Shown here one piece after another: positions 38,911-48,344 of a DNA stretch of 64,000 nucleotides. This stretch comes from Dickeya undicola (lineage in GTDB: Bacteria > Pseudomonadota > Gammaproteobacteria > Enterobacterales > Enterobacteriaceae): the NCBI RefSeq assembly GCF_000784735.1, contig NZ_JSYG01000021.1, positions 99,775-163,774 on the forward strand, read 5' to 3'. The notes beneath the pieces were generated by a model. That model worked only from the letters and a program-made list of their open reading frames with translations, was not told the DNA's origin and ran no database searches. The position numbers and the translations under genes are program-made. The first letter of the stretch is position 1; every line of letters begins with the position of its first letter.

Positions 38911-40935
38911 TCACTCTTTGTCTCTGGCTTTCGCCAACTGGGCGCGCAGGTTAGCCAGATGACTCTGCCCTTTCTGCATCCGCTCCTGCGGACTGGCGAC
39001 TTTGCGTTCGGTTTCCCACATCACATCGTCCTGCGGTAACTCCAGCAGAAACCGGCTCGGCTCCGGGCGAATCAACTCACCGTACTGCCGCCGCTCGCGG
39101 CACAGGGTGAACGTCAGCTCTTTCTGCGCGCGGGTAATGCCCACGTAAGCCAGACGCCGCTCCTCATCGACATTATCCTCGTCGATACTGGTCTGATGCG
39201 GCAGCAGCCCCTCTTCCATCCCCACCAGATACACATACGGGAACTCCAGCCCCTTGGAGGCGTGCAACGTCATCAATTGCACCTGATCCAACTCTTCCTC
39301 GGCTTCGTTGCGTTCCATCATGTCGCGCAGGGTAAACCGGGTCACCACCTGAGTCAGCGTCATCGGTTCGTCAAGGTCGCTGCCTTCCAGCATTTCCGTC
39401 ATCCAGGTAAACAGCGTATTGACGTTTTTCATGCGCATTTCCGCCGCTTTGGGGCTCGGCGAGGTTTCGTACAACCAGCTTTCGTAATCCAGCCCGTGGA
39501 TCAGATCGCGCACCGCCTTCACCGGCTCCTGCTCCGCCAGTCGAGCTATCTCGCCTATCCATTGGGTGAAACGCTGCAATGACTCCAGCCCGCGCCCGCT
39601 CAGGGTCTGGCTCAACCCCATGTCGAAGCTGGCGTTAAACAAGCTGCGATTACGCTGATTGGCCCATTCGCCCAGCTTCTGTAGTGTTGCGGGACCGATT
39701 TCACGCTTCGGCGTATTGACGATGCGCAGAAACGCGCTGTCGTCTTCGGGGTTGGTCAGCACGCGCAAATAAGCCAGCAAATCCTTGATTTCCGGCCGGG
39801 AGAAAAACGACGTACCACCGGAAATGCGATAAGGAATGCGGTTTTGCATCAGCACTTTTTCAAACAACCGTGACTGATGGTTGCCGCGATAGAGAATAGC
39901 GTAGTCGCCGTACTGGGTTTTCCGGATGAAGTGATGGGCAATCAGTTCCCCCACCACCCGCTCGGCTTCGTGGTCTTCGTTATTGGCGGTGATGATTTTC
40001 AGCTCTTCGCCATAACCCAGTTCGGAGTAAAGCCGCTTTTCGAACACGTGCGGGTTGTTGGCGATGAGGATGTTGGCCGCTTTAAGAATGCGGCCGGACG
40101 AGCGGTAATTCTGCTCCAGTTTGATAACCTGCAACTGCGGGAAATCCTGCTGCAACAGCGACAGGTTCTGCGGGCGGGCGCCGCGCCAGGAGTAAATCGA
40201 CTGGTCGTCATCGCCCACCACGGTAAAACGCGCCCGGCTGCCCACCAGCAGTTTCACCAGTTCGTACTGGCTGGTGTTGGTGTCCTGATATTCGTCCACC
40301 AGCAGATAGCGCAGGCGGTTCTGCCAGCGCTCACGCACCTCTTCATTACGTTTGAGCAGCAACGTCGGCAACAGGATCAGGTCATCAAAGTCCAGCACGT
40401 TGCAGGCGCGCAGATGCTCGTCATACAAGCGGTAGCAATGCGCGAACAACCGGTCCCGTTCCGAACGCGCCAGCACCGCCGCCTGTGCCGGGTCAATCAG
40501 GTCGTTCTTCCAATTGGACAGGGCGGACACCAGTTGTTGCAGCAAGTCTTTGTCATTCTGCAACCATAGCTCGGTCAGTTCTTTCAGCAGCGCCATCTGA
40601 TCCTGATCGTCAAACAACGAAAAGTTGGATTTCATACCCAGCGCGGCGTATTCGCGCTTGATGATCTCCAGCCCCAACGTATGAAAGGTGGCGATCAGCA
40701 GACCGCGGGTTTCCTGACGCCCCAGCGTCTGCGCTACACGCTCCTTCATCTCCCGCGCGGCCTTGTTGGTAAAGGTCACTGCGGCGATATGGCGCGCCTG
40801 ATAACCGCAGCCGCGGATCAGGTGCGCGATTTTCTGGGTAATCACCCTGGTCTTGCCGGATCCCGCCCCGGCCAATACCAGACAGGGACCGGTCACAAAT
40901 TCAACGGCGTGTTGTTGGCTGGGATTCATGCGCAT
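38911..40935 (-). CDS. rep: ATP-dependent DNA helicase Rep
   Basis: Superfamily 1A 3'-5' helicase that travels with DnaB and clears proteins ahead of the replication fork. It has 674 residues, the family length. Walker A AGAGSGKT is at about residues 22-29, then [13 protein letters not shown], motif [12 protein letters not shown], motif [17 protein letters not shown], motif IV EQNYRSS and motif [14 protein letters not shown]. The start [14 protein letters not shown] could be Met1 or Met3. Convergent with pehX. Confidence 0.97.
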   Translation of the reverse strand: MRMNPSQQHAVEFVTGPCLVLAGAGSGKTRVITQKIAHLIRGCGYQARHIAAVTFTNKAAREMKERVAQTLGRQETRGLLIATFHTLGLEIIKREYAALGMKSNFSLFDDQDQMALLKELTELWLQNDKDLLQQLVSALSNWKNDLIDPAQAAVLARSERDRLFAHCYRLYDEHLRACNVLDFDDLILLPTLLLKRNEEVRERWQNRLRYLLVDEYQDTNTSQYELVKLLVGSRARFTVVGDDDQSIYSWRGARPQNLSLLQQDFPQLQVIKLEQNYRSSGRILKAANILIANNPHVFEKRLYSELGYGEELKIITANNEDHEAERVVGELIAHHFIRKTQYGDYAILYRGNHQSRLFEKVLMQNRIPYRISGGTSFFSRPEIKDLLAYLRVLTNPEDDSAFLRIVNTPKREIGPATLQKLGEWANQRNRSLFNASFDMGLSQTLSGRGLESLQRFTQWIGEIARLAEQEPVKAVRDLIHGLDYESWLYETSPSPKAAEMRMKNVNTLFTWMTEMLEGSDLDEPMTLTQVVTRFTLRDMMERNEAEEELDQVQLMTLHASKGLEFPYVYLVGMEEGLLPHQTSIDEDNVDEERRLAYVGITRAQKELTFTLCRERRQYGELIRPEPSRFLLELPQDDVMWETERKVASPQERMQKGQSHLANLRAQLAKARDKE

Positions 40936-41122
40936 GGTGTTTGGTGCTCGACGTTCAAACGGAAAGGGATGATAACAGAAGCGGATTGTAGCAAAAGTCC
41001 GGGCCGGGGCGAGGATCAGTTGACCCGATTCTGAACGCGCCCCGCATTCCTTTCATCACAAGGGGGTGCTAGGCTGTGCCTTGCAACATCGGCTTTCCCT
41101 TTGCTCAAGGAGCGTATGTACT

Positions 41123-41404
41123 ATGGCAAATACCGCGGCAGCACTGCACATTCTGGTGGATACTGAACAACAGGCCACCGATATTCTGGCTCAACTGGAA
41201 AAGGGAGCAGATTTTCAGCAGCTGGCAAAAAAACATTCAACCTGCCCGTCAAAACGTAACGGCGGCGATTTGGGTGAATTCCGCAAAGGCGACATGGTGC
41301 CAGATTTTGATAAGGCGGTGTTTTCCTGCGAACTGCTCAAACCCTTCGGCCCGGTCAAAACCCAGTTCGGCTACCACATTATCAAGGTGCTATACCGTAA
41401 CTAA
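41123..41404 (+). CDS. ppiC: Parvulin peptidyl-prolyl isomerase PpiC
   Basis: A 93-residue cytoplasmic parvulin, a stand-alone rotamase domain: [37 protein letters not shown] and [14 protein letters not shown] are the three conserved blocks. The ATG at 41123 ([11 protein letters not shown]) matches E. coli PpiC; the frame is open to 41066 but that extension is not conserved. Divergent from rep. A short hairpin CGGC-GAGA-GCCG with five T residues follows (41417-41433). Confidence 0.95.
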   Translation: MANTAAALHILVDTEQQATDILAQLEKGADFQQLAKKHSTCPSKRNGGDLGEFRKGDMVPDFDKAVFSCELLKPFGPVKTQFGYHIIKVLYRN

Positions 41405-41416
41405 CAGGATTAGAGG

Positions 41417-41433
41417 CGGCGAGAGCCGTTTTT
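41417..41433 (+). terminator. Terminator of ppiC
   Basis: CGGC GAGA GCCG followed by TTTTT, 13 bases past the ppiC stop. The stem is short. Confidence 0.5.
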
Positions 41434-41484
41434 GAGGCTGTTAACACCTTCATCTTAATTACAGTTGAACGCTTTCTGGCGTCA

Positions 41485-41620
41485 AAACTGCGCTGAGGTG
41501 GACGACTTCGCCGGGTGAGCCGCACGGATGCGGCGAAAGTCCGTGCCGTGCCGGGAGCACGTCACGGGCGGCCCGAATAGCGAAGTCGAACGCCGAAGGG
41601 ACCGCGTAGCGGCGCAGTTT
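41485..41620. repeat. Nested-palindrome intergenic element
   Basis: The 379-base gap between ppiC and putA contains a 136-base imperfect palindrome. The outer arms are AAACTGCGC (41485-41493) and GCGCAGTTT (41612-41620). Inner arms are GACTTCGC (41504-41511) and GCGAAGTC (41580-41587). Inside these lie smaller hairpins such as GCCGCA-CGGA-TGCGGC. A separate hairpin GAGAGGC / GCCTCTC is at 41642-41663. A 68-codon minus-strand frame covers it but is probably a by-product. It looks like a dispersed structured repeat; copy number cannot be seen here. Confidence 0.55.
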
Positions 41621-41783
41621 AGCCATCAGCCAGAGGTCAAGGAGAGGCGGCGTTGAGCCTCTCATTGTCGTGCGTGCGATGAAGTTGCAAGGAATACCTA
41701 ACGTTATTACGCACGAAATGTTTCACTGTTCTGACATAAATTCGCCGCGAACAAAACGATGAGGCTGTTTCCAGCCTAAAGCA

Positions 41784-44700
41784 TTATCCAATAGTCATCA
41801 GGCTGGCGTTGCCGCCAGCTGCGGCGGTGTTGATGCTCAGCGATCGCTCGATCAGCAGCCGTTCCAGCGTAATACCGGTTTCCCCTCGCGCCAGCCCTTG
41901 AATACCGACAATCGCACCGTCGCGCTGCGCCAGTTGTTCGCTCAGATGACGCAACTGATCGGCGTCGCCGTGGAAAATCGCGGCGTCAAACCGGCTGTCG
42001 TCCGTCACCCCATCACGACAGAACGCCACTCGCGCCTGAACCTCAGCCGGTAATTGACGATGCAACAGCCGCCGTTCGGGCGTATCGATCCACAATGCCC
42101 GGCTGCCTGCCGCCAGCACCGCCGCCAGTTGCACCAGCGCGTCATCGTCGTTATCCGCCACACACAGCACCTGCTCGCGCGGCAGCAGCGTATAGGTATC
42201 ACGCTCGCCGGTAGGGCCGGGCAACACCCGCACAGTGCCGCTCTGCGTTAGCTCGGCATAACGCTGGCAGCATGAAACCAGCGCGTCACGCCGAGCCTGC
42301 CGCGCCCAGGCTTCCAACGCCTGTAGTCCCTTTAGCAACAACTGGCGCGCAGCAACATCAGCCGGGTGTTCACTATCCTGGCGGGCCAGTGCCTGTATCA
42401 CCACATCATCCGGGCGGTGCGACAGCAGCCGACACAGATAAAGCGGCCCGCCCGCTTTCGGTCCAGTGCCGGACAGCCCTTCGCCGCCGAACGGCTGTAC
42501 GCCGACCACCGCTCCGACCATGTTACGGTTCACGTACAGATTGCCGACCTTCGCCTGGCCGGTTACCCGGTTAATCGTCTCGTCAATACGGGTATGCAGG
42601 CCGAGCGTGAGCCCATAACCGGAGGCGTTGATTTGCCCGATAAGCGCATCCAGCTGATTACGGGAGTAACGCACCACGTGCAGCACCGGGCCGAACACCT
42701 CCTGCCGCAGCTCTTCCACGCTCTCCAGCTCTATCAATGTCGGCGGTATGAAATGCCCACGCGGCCACTCCTGCTCGTCCTGGCTGTTTGGCCACGCCGC
42801 CTGAAACACCGGCCGCCCCTTCGCGCGCAGAGTCTGAATATGGCGCACAATCCGCTGTTTCGCCTCGGCGTCAATCAGCGGCCCGATGTCGGTGGAAAGC
42901 CGCTCCGGGTTGCCCATGCGGCACTCCGCCATCGCACCGCGCAACATCGCCAGCGTTTTCTCCGCCACCTCTTCCTGCACGCACAGCAGCCGCAGGGCGG
43001 AGCAGCGCTGACCGGCGCTATCGAACGCCGAGGTCACCACATCCGCCACCACCTGTTCGGTAAGCGCTGAAGAATCAACAATCATTGCGTTCATGCCGCC
43101 GGTTTCGGCGATAAGCGGCGTGGTGCGCCCCTGCGGATCAAGCCGACCGGCCAGTGTACGCTGCAACTGCGCGGCAACGACGGTAGACCCGGTAAACATC
43201 ACGCCCCGCACCCGTTCGTCGGCGACCAACGCTGCGCCTACGGTTTCGCCACCGCCCGGCAGCAATTGCAGCGCGCCGACCGGCACCCCGGCATCGTGCA
43301 GAATCTGCACCGCCTGCGCGGCAATCAACGGAGTCTGCTCCGCCGGTTTGGCTAGCACGCTGTTGCCCGCCGCCAGTGCCGCCGCTATCTGGCCGGTAAA
43401 AATCGCCAGCGGGAAGTTCCACGGGCTGATGCACACCACCGGGCCCAGCGGACGATAGTCATGATTGTTGAACGATTCGCTGACCTGAGCGGCGTAGTAA
43501 CGCAGGAAATCCACCGCTTCGCGCACCTCTGCCACCGCGTTCGCCAACGTCTTGCCCGCTTCCCGCACCAGCAACCCCAGCAGCTGTTGTTGCTGGCTTT
43601 CCAGCAAGTCGGCAGCACGTGACAGAATCGTCGCTCGCTCAGCAGCCGGTGTAGCGAACCAAATATCGCCGGTGCTGACCGCTTGCTCTAACGCCTGCGC
43701 AATCACCTGTGGATGCGCCTCACGCACATACCCCACCACATCACGCGGTTCAGCTGGGTTGATCACCGGCCTGCTATCGCCGCTGATGTCCGTGTCCACA
43801 GCCAGTATCGGTTGCGCCTGCCATGACCGGGCAGCGCTGGTCAGTAATGCGCTGGACAGCGACGCCAGCCGGTGCTCGCTGGACAAATCCAGCCCACTGG
43901 CATTACGCCGCGCCTTGCCATACAACGCGCGCGGCAACGGGATACGCGGATGCGGCTGCCCGACGCGCCCTTCACGCGCCGCCAGCGCTTCCGCTTCGCT
44001 TACCGGGTCAGCCACCAGCGTTTCCAGCGCCACCGACGGGTCGGCAATGCGATTAACAAACGAGGTATTGGCGCCGTTTTCCAGCAAACGGCGCACCAGA
44101 TAGGCCAGCAGCGTTTCATGGGTGCCGACCGGCGCGTAAATCCGGCACGGGCGATTCAGCTTGCCGTCCGACACCTTGCCCACCACCTGCTCATACAGGG
44201 GTTCGCCCATGCCGTGCAGGCACTGGAACTCATACTGGCCCGGATAGTAGTTGTTGCCCGCCAGATGGTAGATAGCGCTGAGGGTATGCGCGTTGTGGGT
44301 AGCGAACTGAGGGTAGATCAGGTTCGGCACCGCCAGTAATCGGCGAGCGCAGGCCAGATAAGAAACATCGGTGTACAGTTTGCGGGTGTATACCGGATAA
44401 CCTTCCAGCCCGTCCATCTGTGCACGCTTGATTTCGCTGTCCCAGTAAGCGCCTTTAACCAGCCGAATCATCAACCGCCGCTGGCTGCGGCGCGCCAGAT
44501 CGATAATCGCGTCAATCACGAATGGACAGCGTTTCTGATAAGCCTGAATCACAAAACCGATGCCGTTCCATCCCGCCAGCCGGGGTTCGAAACACAGGCG
44601 CTCCAGTAAATCGAGGGACAGCTCCAGCCGGTCGGCCTCTTCTGCATCGATGTTGATGCCGATATCGTATTGCCGCGCCAGCAGCGTCAGCGATAGCAGG

Positions 44701-45761
44701 CGCGGATAAAGCTCGTCCATCACCCGTTCGTACTGTGCCCGGCTATAACGCGGATGCAGCGCCGACAGTTTGATGGAGATACCCGGCCCTTCATAAATCC
44801 CGCGCCCGCTGGCGGCTTTGCCGATGGCGTGAATCGCCTGCTGGTAGGAGGTTAAATACGCCTCGGCGTCATTGGCGGTCAGCGCCGCCTCGCCCAGCAT
44901 ATCGTAGGAATAACGGAAACCACGCTCTTCCAGCTTGCGGGCATTCGCCAATGCCTCGGCGATAGTTTCCCCGGTCACGAACTGCTCGCCCATCAGCCGC
45001 ATCGCCATATCCACGCCTTTGCGCACCAGCGGTTCGCCGCTTTTGCTGATGATACGGTTAAGCGCGCCGGACAGATGGGACTCGTTGTGAGTGGCAACCA
45101 GCTTACCGGTAACCAGCAGCCCCCAGGCAGCGGCGTTGACGAACAACGAGGCGCTGCGCCCAACGTGCGATTGCCAGTTGCCGTTACTGATTTTGTCGCG
45201 AATTAACGCATCCCGTGTGGGTTTGTCTGGTATACGTAGCAGTGCTTCCGCCAGACACATCAACGCCACTCCCTCCTGCGACGACAGCGAAAATTCCTGC
45301 AACAGGCTTTGCACCATACCAGCACGCCCACTGCTGTTTTTCTGCCCACGTAGTGTCTCCGCCAGCCCGGCCGCCAGCGTGCTGGCAGCGTGCGACATGG
45401 CCTCCGGCATCCGCGCCTGTTCCAACAGCATCGGCACCATTTCCGTCTCCGGCCGCCGGTACGCGGCGGTGATCGCAGAGCGCAGTACCGACTGCGGCAA
45501 CACCTGCTCAGCGAAGTCTAAAAACGGTTGATGGGTTTCTTCTTGCAGCGATTGCGGCATAATCTCTGCCGCCTCAATCGAGTCCTGCCCGACCAGATGA
45601 GGAATTTCAGGGGTGTCCGCACCACTTTCAAGGCGCTCAAGATAGCTGAAAATGGCCTGTTTAATCAGCCAGTGTGGCGTGCGATCAATACGCTGCGCCG
45701 CAGCTTTGAGACGCTCGCGTGTGGCCTCATCGAGCTTGACGCCCATCGTGGTGGTGCCCAT
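41784..45761 (-). CDS. putA: Bifunctional proline dehydrogenase / P5C dehydrogenase PutA
   Basis: Oxidises proline to glutamate in two steps at the membrane and, when proline is low, represses the put genes. It has 1325 residues from ATG 45759-45761 (MGTTTMGVKLDEATRERLKA), which is the ribbon-helix-helix DNA-binding start of E. coli PutA; the longer frame to 45806 enters the ERIC element. Proline dehydrogenase lies at about 260-610 and the aldehyde dehydrogenase at about 650-1130. The catalytic cysteine is in SAGQRCSALR (about 919). AGGAG precedes the start. Divergent from putP. Confidence 0.96.
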   Translation of the reverse strand: MGTTTMGVKLDEATRERLKAAAQRIDRTPHWLIKQAIFSYLERLESGADTPEIPHLVGQDSIEAAEIMPQSLQEETHQPFLDFAEQVLPQSVLRSAITAAYRRPETEMVPMLLEQARMPEAMSHAASTLAAGLAETLRGQKNSSGRAGMVQSLLQEFSLSSQEGVALMCLAEALLRIPDKPTRDALIRDKISNGNWQSHVGRSASLFVNAAAWGLLVTGKLVATHNESHLSGALNRIISKSGEPLVRKGVDMAMRLMGEQFVTGETIAEALANARKLEERGFRYSYDMLGEAALTANDAEAYLTSYQQAIHAIGKAASGRGIYEGPGISIKLSALHPRYSRAQYERVMDELYPRLLSLTLLARQYDIGINIDAEEADRLELSLDLLERLCFEPRLAGWNGIGFVIQAYQKRCPFVIDAIIDLARRSQRRLMIRLVKGAYWDSEIKRAQMDGLEGYPVYTRKLYTDVSYLACARRLLAVPNLIYPQFATHNAHTLSAIYHLAGNNYYPGQYEFQCLHGMGEPLYEQVVGKVSDGKLNRPCRIYAPVGTHETLLAYLVRRLLENGANTSFVNRIADPSVALETLVADPVSEAEALAAREGRVGQPHPRIPLPRALYGKARRNASGLDLSSEHRLASLSSALLTSAARSWQAQPILAVDTDISGDSRPVINPAEPRDVVGYVREAHPQVIAQALEQAVSTGDIWFATPAAERATILSRAADLLESQQQQLLGLLVREAGKTLANAVAEVREAVDFLRYYAAQVSESFNNHDYRPLGPVVCISPWNFPLAIFTGQIAAALAAGNSVLAKPAEQTPLIAAQAVQILHDAGVPVGALQLLPGGGETVGAALVADERVRGVMFTGSTVVAAQLQRTLAGRLDPQGRTTPLIAETGGMNAMIVDSSALTEQVVADVVTSAFDSAGQRCSALRLLCVQEEVAEKTLAMLRGAMAECRMGNPERLSTDIGPLIDAEAKQRIVRHIQTLRAKGRPVFQAAWPNSQDEQEWPRGHFIPPTLIELESVEELRQEVFGPVLHVVRYSRNQLDALIGQINASGYGLTLGLHTRIDETINRVTGQAKVGNLYVNRNMVGAVVGVQPFGGEGLSGTGPKAGGPLYLCRLLSHRPDDVVIQALARQDSEHPADVAARQLLLKGLQALEAWARQARRDALVSCCQRYAELTQSGTVRVLPGPTGERDTYTLLPREQVLCVADNDDDALVQLAAVLAAGSRALWIDTPERRLLHRQLPAEVQARVAFCRDGVTDDSRFDAAIFHGDADQLRHLSEQLAQRDGAIVGIQGLARGETGITLERLLIERSLSINTAAAGGNASLMTIG

Positions 45762-45777
45762 ATCCGCTCCTGTTATG

Positions 45778-46039
45778 TACCCTAAATAATTCGAGTTGCG
45801 GGACAAAACGCTCGCGTTTTGAACAACGCAGTGCGTTGGCCCTTCAGGGCAAGGCTCATTGAGCCTTGTAACGCGGCGACGCAGCGAATCCCCAGGAGCT
45901 TACCCAAGTAAGTGACTGGGGTGAGCGACAAATCGGCACTCGCCGATTTGAACGCTGCTTGCAGCGGCCCGTAGGGCGAGGCCCATTTATGGGCCGAGTA
46001 AGAAAGCCAACGCACCTGCAACTTGAAGTATGACGGGTA
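45778..46039. repeat. ERIC element in the put control region
   Basis: A 262-base element with inverted ends: TACCCTAAATAATTCGAGTT on the left and, reading back from the right, TACCCGTCATACTTCAAGTT. It contains the ERIC core GAATCCCCAGGAGCTTAC and AAGTAAGTGACTGGGGTG. Several internal hairpins are visible, such as AAGGCTCA/TGAGCCTT, AAATCGGC/GCCGATTT and GGCCCA/TGGGCC. It is longer than the standard 127-base ERIC, so it is an enlarged variant. It starts just before the putA ribosome site, so it is transcribed in the putA leader. A 108-codon frame across it is not a gene. Confidence 0.85.
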
Positions 46040-46079
46040 TAAGAAAGTTATGTTGGAAAGCAGGACCACTATCAGGCAG

Positions 46080-46222
46080 GTTGCAACTTTGTGCAACCTT
46101 GTTAACAAATTACGCTTTTCACGATATTGCCGCCCGTTTCTCTGATCGGATAGCCGGTTAGTCCGGCGACGCCAGCAAAGGCTTCCTTTGTGCTGGCACG
46201 GTCGTCAGAGGAAAGGTGCAAC
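46080..46222. promoter_or_regulatory. Candidate PutA operator motifs
   Basis: The E. coli PutA ribbon-helix-helix domain binds GTTGCA. Here it occurs at 46080-46085 and, inverted, at 46092-46097 and 46217-46222. A further copy is at 46017-46022 inside the right end of the ERIC element. They lie between putA and putP, where autogenous repression acts. The remaining sequence up to the putP start holds no other site that I recognise. Confidence 0.6.
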
Positions 46223-46303
46223 CTGTAGCAATGATATCGAATCCGCGACCGCGCTGAATTGCCGGGCGCAGGATTGAAGGATCTCATCACAATGGAGAAC
46301 ACA

Positions 46304-47803
46304 ATGACGACGATGAGCACACCCTTGCTGGTCACCTTTCTGGTGTACATCTTCGGGATGGTGTTGATCGGCCTGATGGCCTATCGCGCCACCAATAACT
46401 TTGGCGACTATATTCTGGGTGGACGCCGCATGGGGAGCGTGGTCACCGCGTTGTCCGCTGGCGCATCCGACATGAGCGGCTGGCTGCTGATGGGGCTGCC
46501 AGGCGCGGTGTTTCTGTCTGGCATTTCTGAAAGCTGGATCGCCATCGGCCTGACTATCGGTGCCTATCTGAACTGGACCTGGGTGGCCGGACGCCTGCGG
46601 GTGCACACCGAAGTGAACCATAACGCCCTGACGCTACCGGACTATTTCAGCCACCGTTTTGAAGATAAGAGCAAATTGCTGCGGGTAATTTCAGCACTGG
46701 TGATTCTGGTGTTCTTCACCATTTATTGCGCTTCCGGCATCGTGGCGGGCGCGCGTTTGTTCGAAAGCACCTTCGGCATGAGCTATGACACGGCGCTGTG
46801 GGCTGGTGCGATAGCTACCATCGCCTACACCTTTATCGGCGGCTACCTGGCGGTCAGTTGGACCGACACCGTACAGGCCAGCCTGATGATTTTCGCGCTG
46901 ATCCTGACGCCAATCATCGTCATTCTGTCGGTAGGCGGTGTAACACCGTCGCTGGCGATAATTGAAGGCAAAAACCCAGCCAATCTGGATATGTTCAAGG
47001 GGCTGGATACTGTCGCTATTCTGTCACTGCTGGGTTGGGGGCTGGGCTACTTCGGTCAGCCGCATATTCTGGCGCGATTCATGGCGGCGGACTCACACCA
47101 CACGATCCGCAATGCCCGCCGTATCAGCATGATCTGGATGGTGCTCTGTCTGGCCGGTGCCGTCACCGTCGGCTTCTTCGGCATCGCCTATTTCACCAGC
47201 AATCCGTCCCAGGCAGTTAACGTCAGCCAGAACGGCGAGCGGGTATTCATCGAATTGTCGCGCCTGCTGTTCAATCCGTGGGTTGCAGGTGTGTTGCTGT
47301 CAGCTATTCTGGCAGCGGTGATGAGTACGCTGAGCTGCCAGTTGCTGGTCTGCTCCAGCGCCATTACCGAAGACCTGTACAAACCGTTCCTGCGCAAAAA
47401 CGCCAGTCAGAAAGAGCTGGTGTGGGTCGGCCGTGCGATGGTGCTGCTGGTATCCGTAGTGGCGATTGCACTGGCGGTAAATCCGGAAAACCGGGTGCTG
47501 GGGTTGGTCAGTTATGCCTGGGCCGGGTTCGGTGCCGCCTTCGGCCCGGTGATTCTGATTTCCCTGCTGTGGTCACGCATGACACGCAATGGTGCGCTGG
47601 TCGGTATGCTGGTCGGTGCCGCCACAGTCATCATCTGGAAACAGTACGGCTGGCTAAATCTGTATGAAATCATCCCCGGCTTCCTGCTGTCTTGCATCGC
47701 GATTGTGGTCGTCAGCCTGCTGGGCCGAGCGCCGTCCGCCACCGTGACTGAGCGTTTCCATCAGGCTGAGCGAGAGTTTCACTCTACGCCAGCGGACGCC
47801 TGA
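46304..47803 (+). CDS. putP: Sodium/proline symporter PutP
   Basis: Imports proline with Na+ for PutA. A 499-residue SSS-family transporter with thirteen membrane segments; YRATNNFGDYILGGRRMG, ALSAGASDMSGWLLMGLPGA and YCASGIVAGARLFESTFGMS are the conserved Na+/proline-site regions. I chose ATG 46304, with GGAG six bases before it; ATG 46292 and 46313 are alternatives. Divergent from putA. Confidence 0.94.
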   Translation: MTTMSTPLLVTFLVYIFGMVLIGLMAYRATNNFGDYILGGRRMGSVVTALSAGASDMSGWLLMGLPGAVFLSGISESWIAIGLTIGAYLNWTWVAGRLRVHTEVNHNALTLPDYFSHRFEDKSKLLRVISALVILVFFTIYCASGIVAGARLFESTFGMSYDTALWAGAIATIAYTFIGGYLAVSWTDTVQASLMIFALILTPIIVILSVGGVTPSLAIIEGKNPANLDMFKGLDTVAILSLLGWGLGYFGQPHILARFMAADSHHTIRNARRISMIWMVLCLAGAVTVGFFGIAYFTSNPSQAVNVSQNGERVFIELSRLLFNPWVAGVLLSAILAAVMSTLSCQLLVCSSAITEDLYKPFLRKNASQKELVWVGRAMVLLVSVVAIALAVNPENRVLGLVSYAWAGFGAAFGPVILISLLWSRMTRNGALVGMLVGAATVIIWKQYGWLNLYEIIPGFLLSCIAIVVVSLLGRAPSATVTERFHQAEREFHSTPADA

Positions 47804-47817
47804 CCCAGACAACAATG

Positions 47818-47837
47818 CGGCCCGAATCAGCGGGCCG
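47818..47837. terminator. Hairpin between convergent putP and the orphan gene
   Basis: CGGCCCG / CGGGCCG with a six-base loop, 15 bases past the putP stop; the following TATTAT is only weakly U-rich. Confidence 0.55.
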
Positions 47838-47839
47838 TA

Positions 47840-48241
47840 TTATGGGTGAGTCACGGTAATGCGGGTTTTCAGTGTTTCGTAATCACCGTGAAGCCGAACA
47901 CGGTTATCCAGCCGGTACACATCGCCGGTCACGTTAATCACCAGTATGCCATCCTGCATACGGATATCCGCATCGCGGCTGTTCGTCTTGAGCACGTCTT
48001 TCGCTTCCCCGCCGTTCACGCTGACGGTATACCGATAGACAAATCCCGCTGTTGCCCCGTCGCTGTCGAGCTGGAGAATATTTACCGTGACGTTATCCTC
48101 AAGCTGGTATTGTCTCACCAGGCTGTACTCATCGTCAGACCAATAGAGAAAAGCCAAAAGCGTCACGAGCAAAGCAACAACAGCGACGGTCAACCGTGGC
48201 GATGAGCAGGGAAACACCTTACTCACTTTAATGATTTGCAT
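47840..48241 (-). CDS. Uncharacterised single-pass membrane protein
   Basis: I do not recognise this 133-residue protein. From ATG 48239-48241 (MQIIKVSKVF) it has a short cytoplasmic tail, one hydrophobic segment at about residues 17-33 (LTVAVVALLVTLLAFLYW) and a polar, probably periplasmic, beta-rich domain (VTVNILQLDSDG, FVYRYTVSVNGGEA, ILVINVTGDVYRLD). The frame is open to 48361, but that part runs into ilvC and its terminator, so I exclude it. It lies downstream of ilvC on the same strand, beyond a terminator. Confidence 0.6.
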   Translation of the reverse strand: MQIIKVSKVFPCSSPRLTVAVVALLVTLLAFLYWSDDEYSLVRQYQLEDNVTVNILQLDSDGATAGFVYRYTVSVNGGEAKDVLKTNSRDADIRMQDGILVINVTGDVYRLDNRVRLHGDYETLKTRITVTHP

Positions 48242-48288
48242 AACTCGCCTTCGACATGTGAGGCTGATTAACCGACACTCAGATGCAT

Positions 48289-48316
48289 AAAAAAACGGGA
48301 CGCTATCTGCGCCCCG
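48289..48316 (-). terminator. Terminator of ilvC
   Basis: Minus-strand stem ACGGGGCGC / GCGTCCCGT (one mismatch) with a five-base loop and seven T residues, about 30 bases past the ilvC stop. Confidence 0.75.
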
Positions 48317-48344
48317 TTCTGCTATGCGGTAGGTTTTAGCAACC

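Noticed and set aside
41459..41665. 68-codon minus-strand frame after ppiC as a protein gene
   Set aside because: It coincides with a nested palindrome; composition is dictated by the repeat, and no ribosome site or family features are seen.
45790..46030. CRISPR-like series of hairpins
   Set aside because: The hairpins differ from one another, there is no repeat-spacer regularity and no cas gene; ERIC ends and core explain them.
45782..46108. 108-codon minus-strand frame upstream of putA
   Set aside because: It lies across the ERIC element. Such frames appear wherever this repeat occurs.
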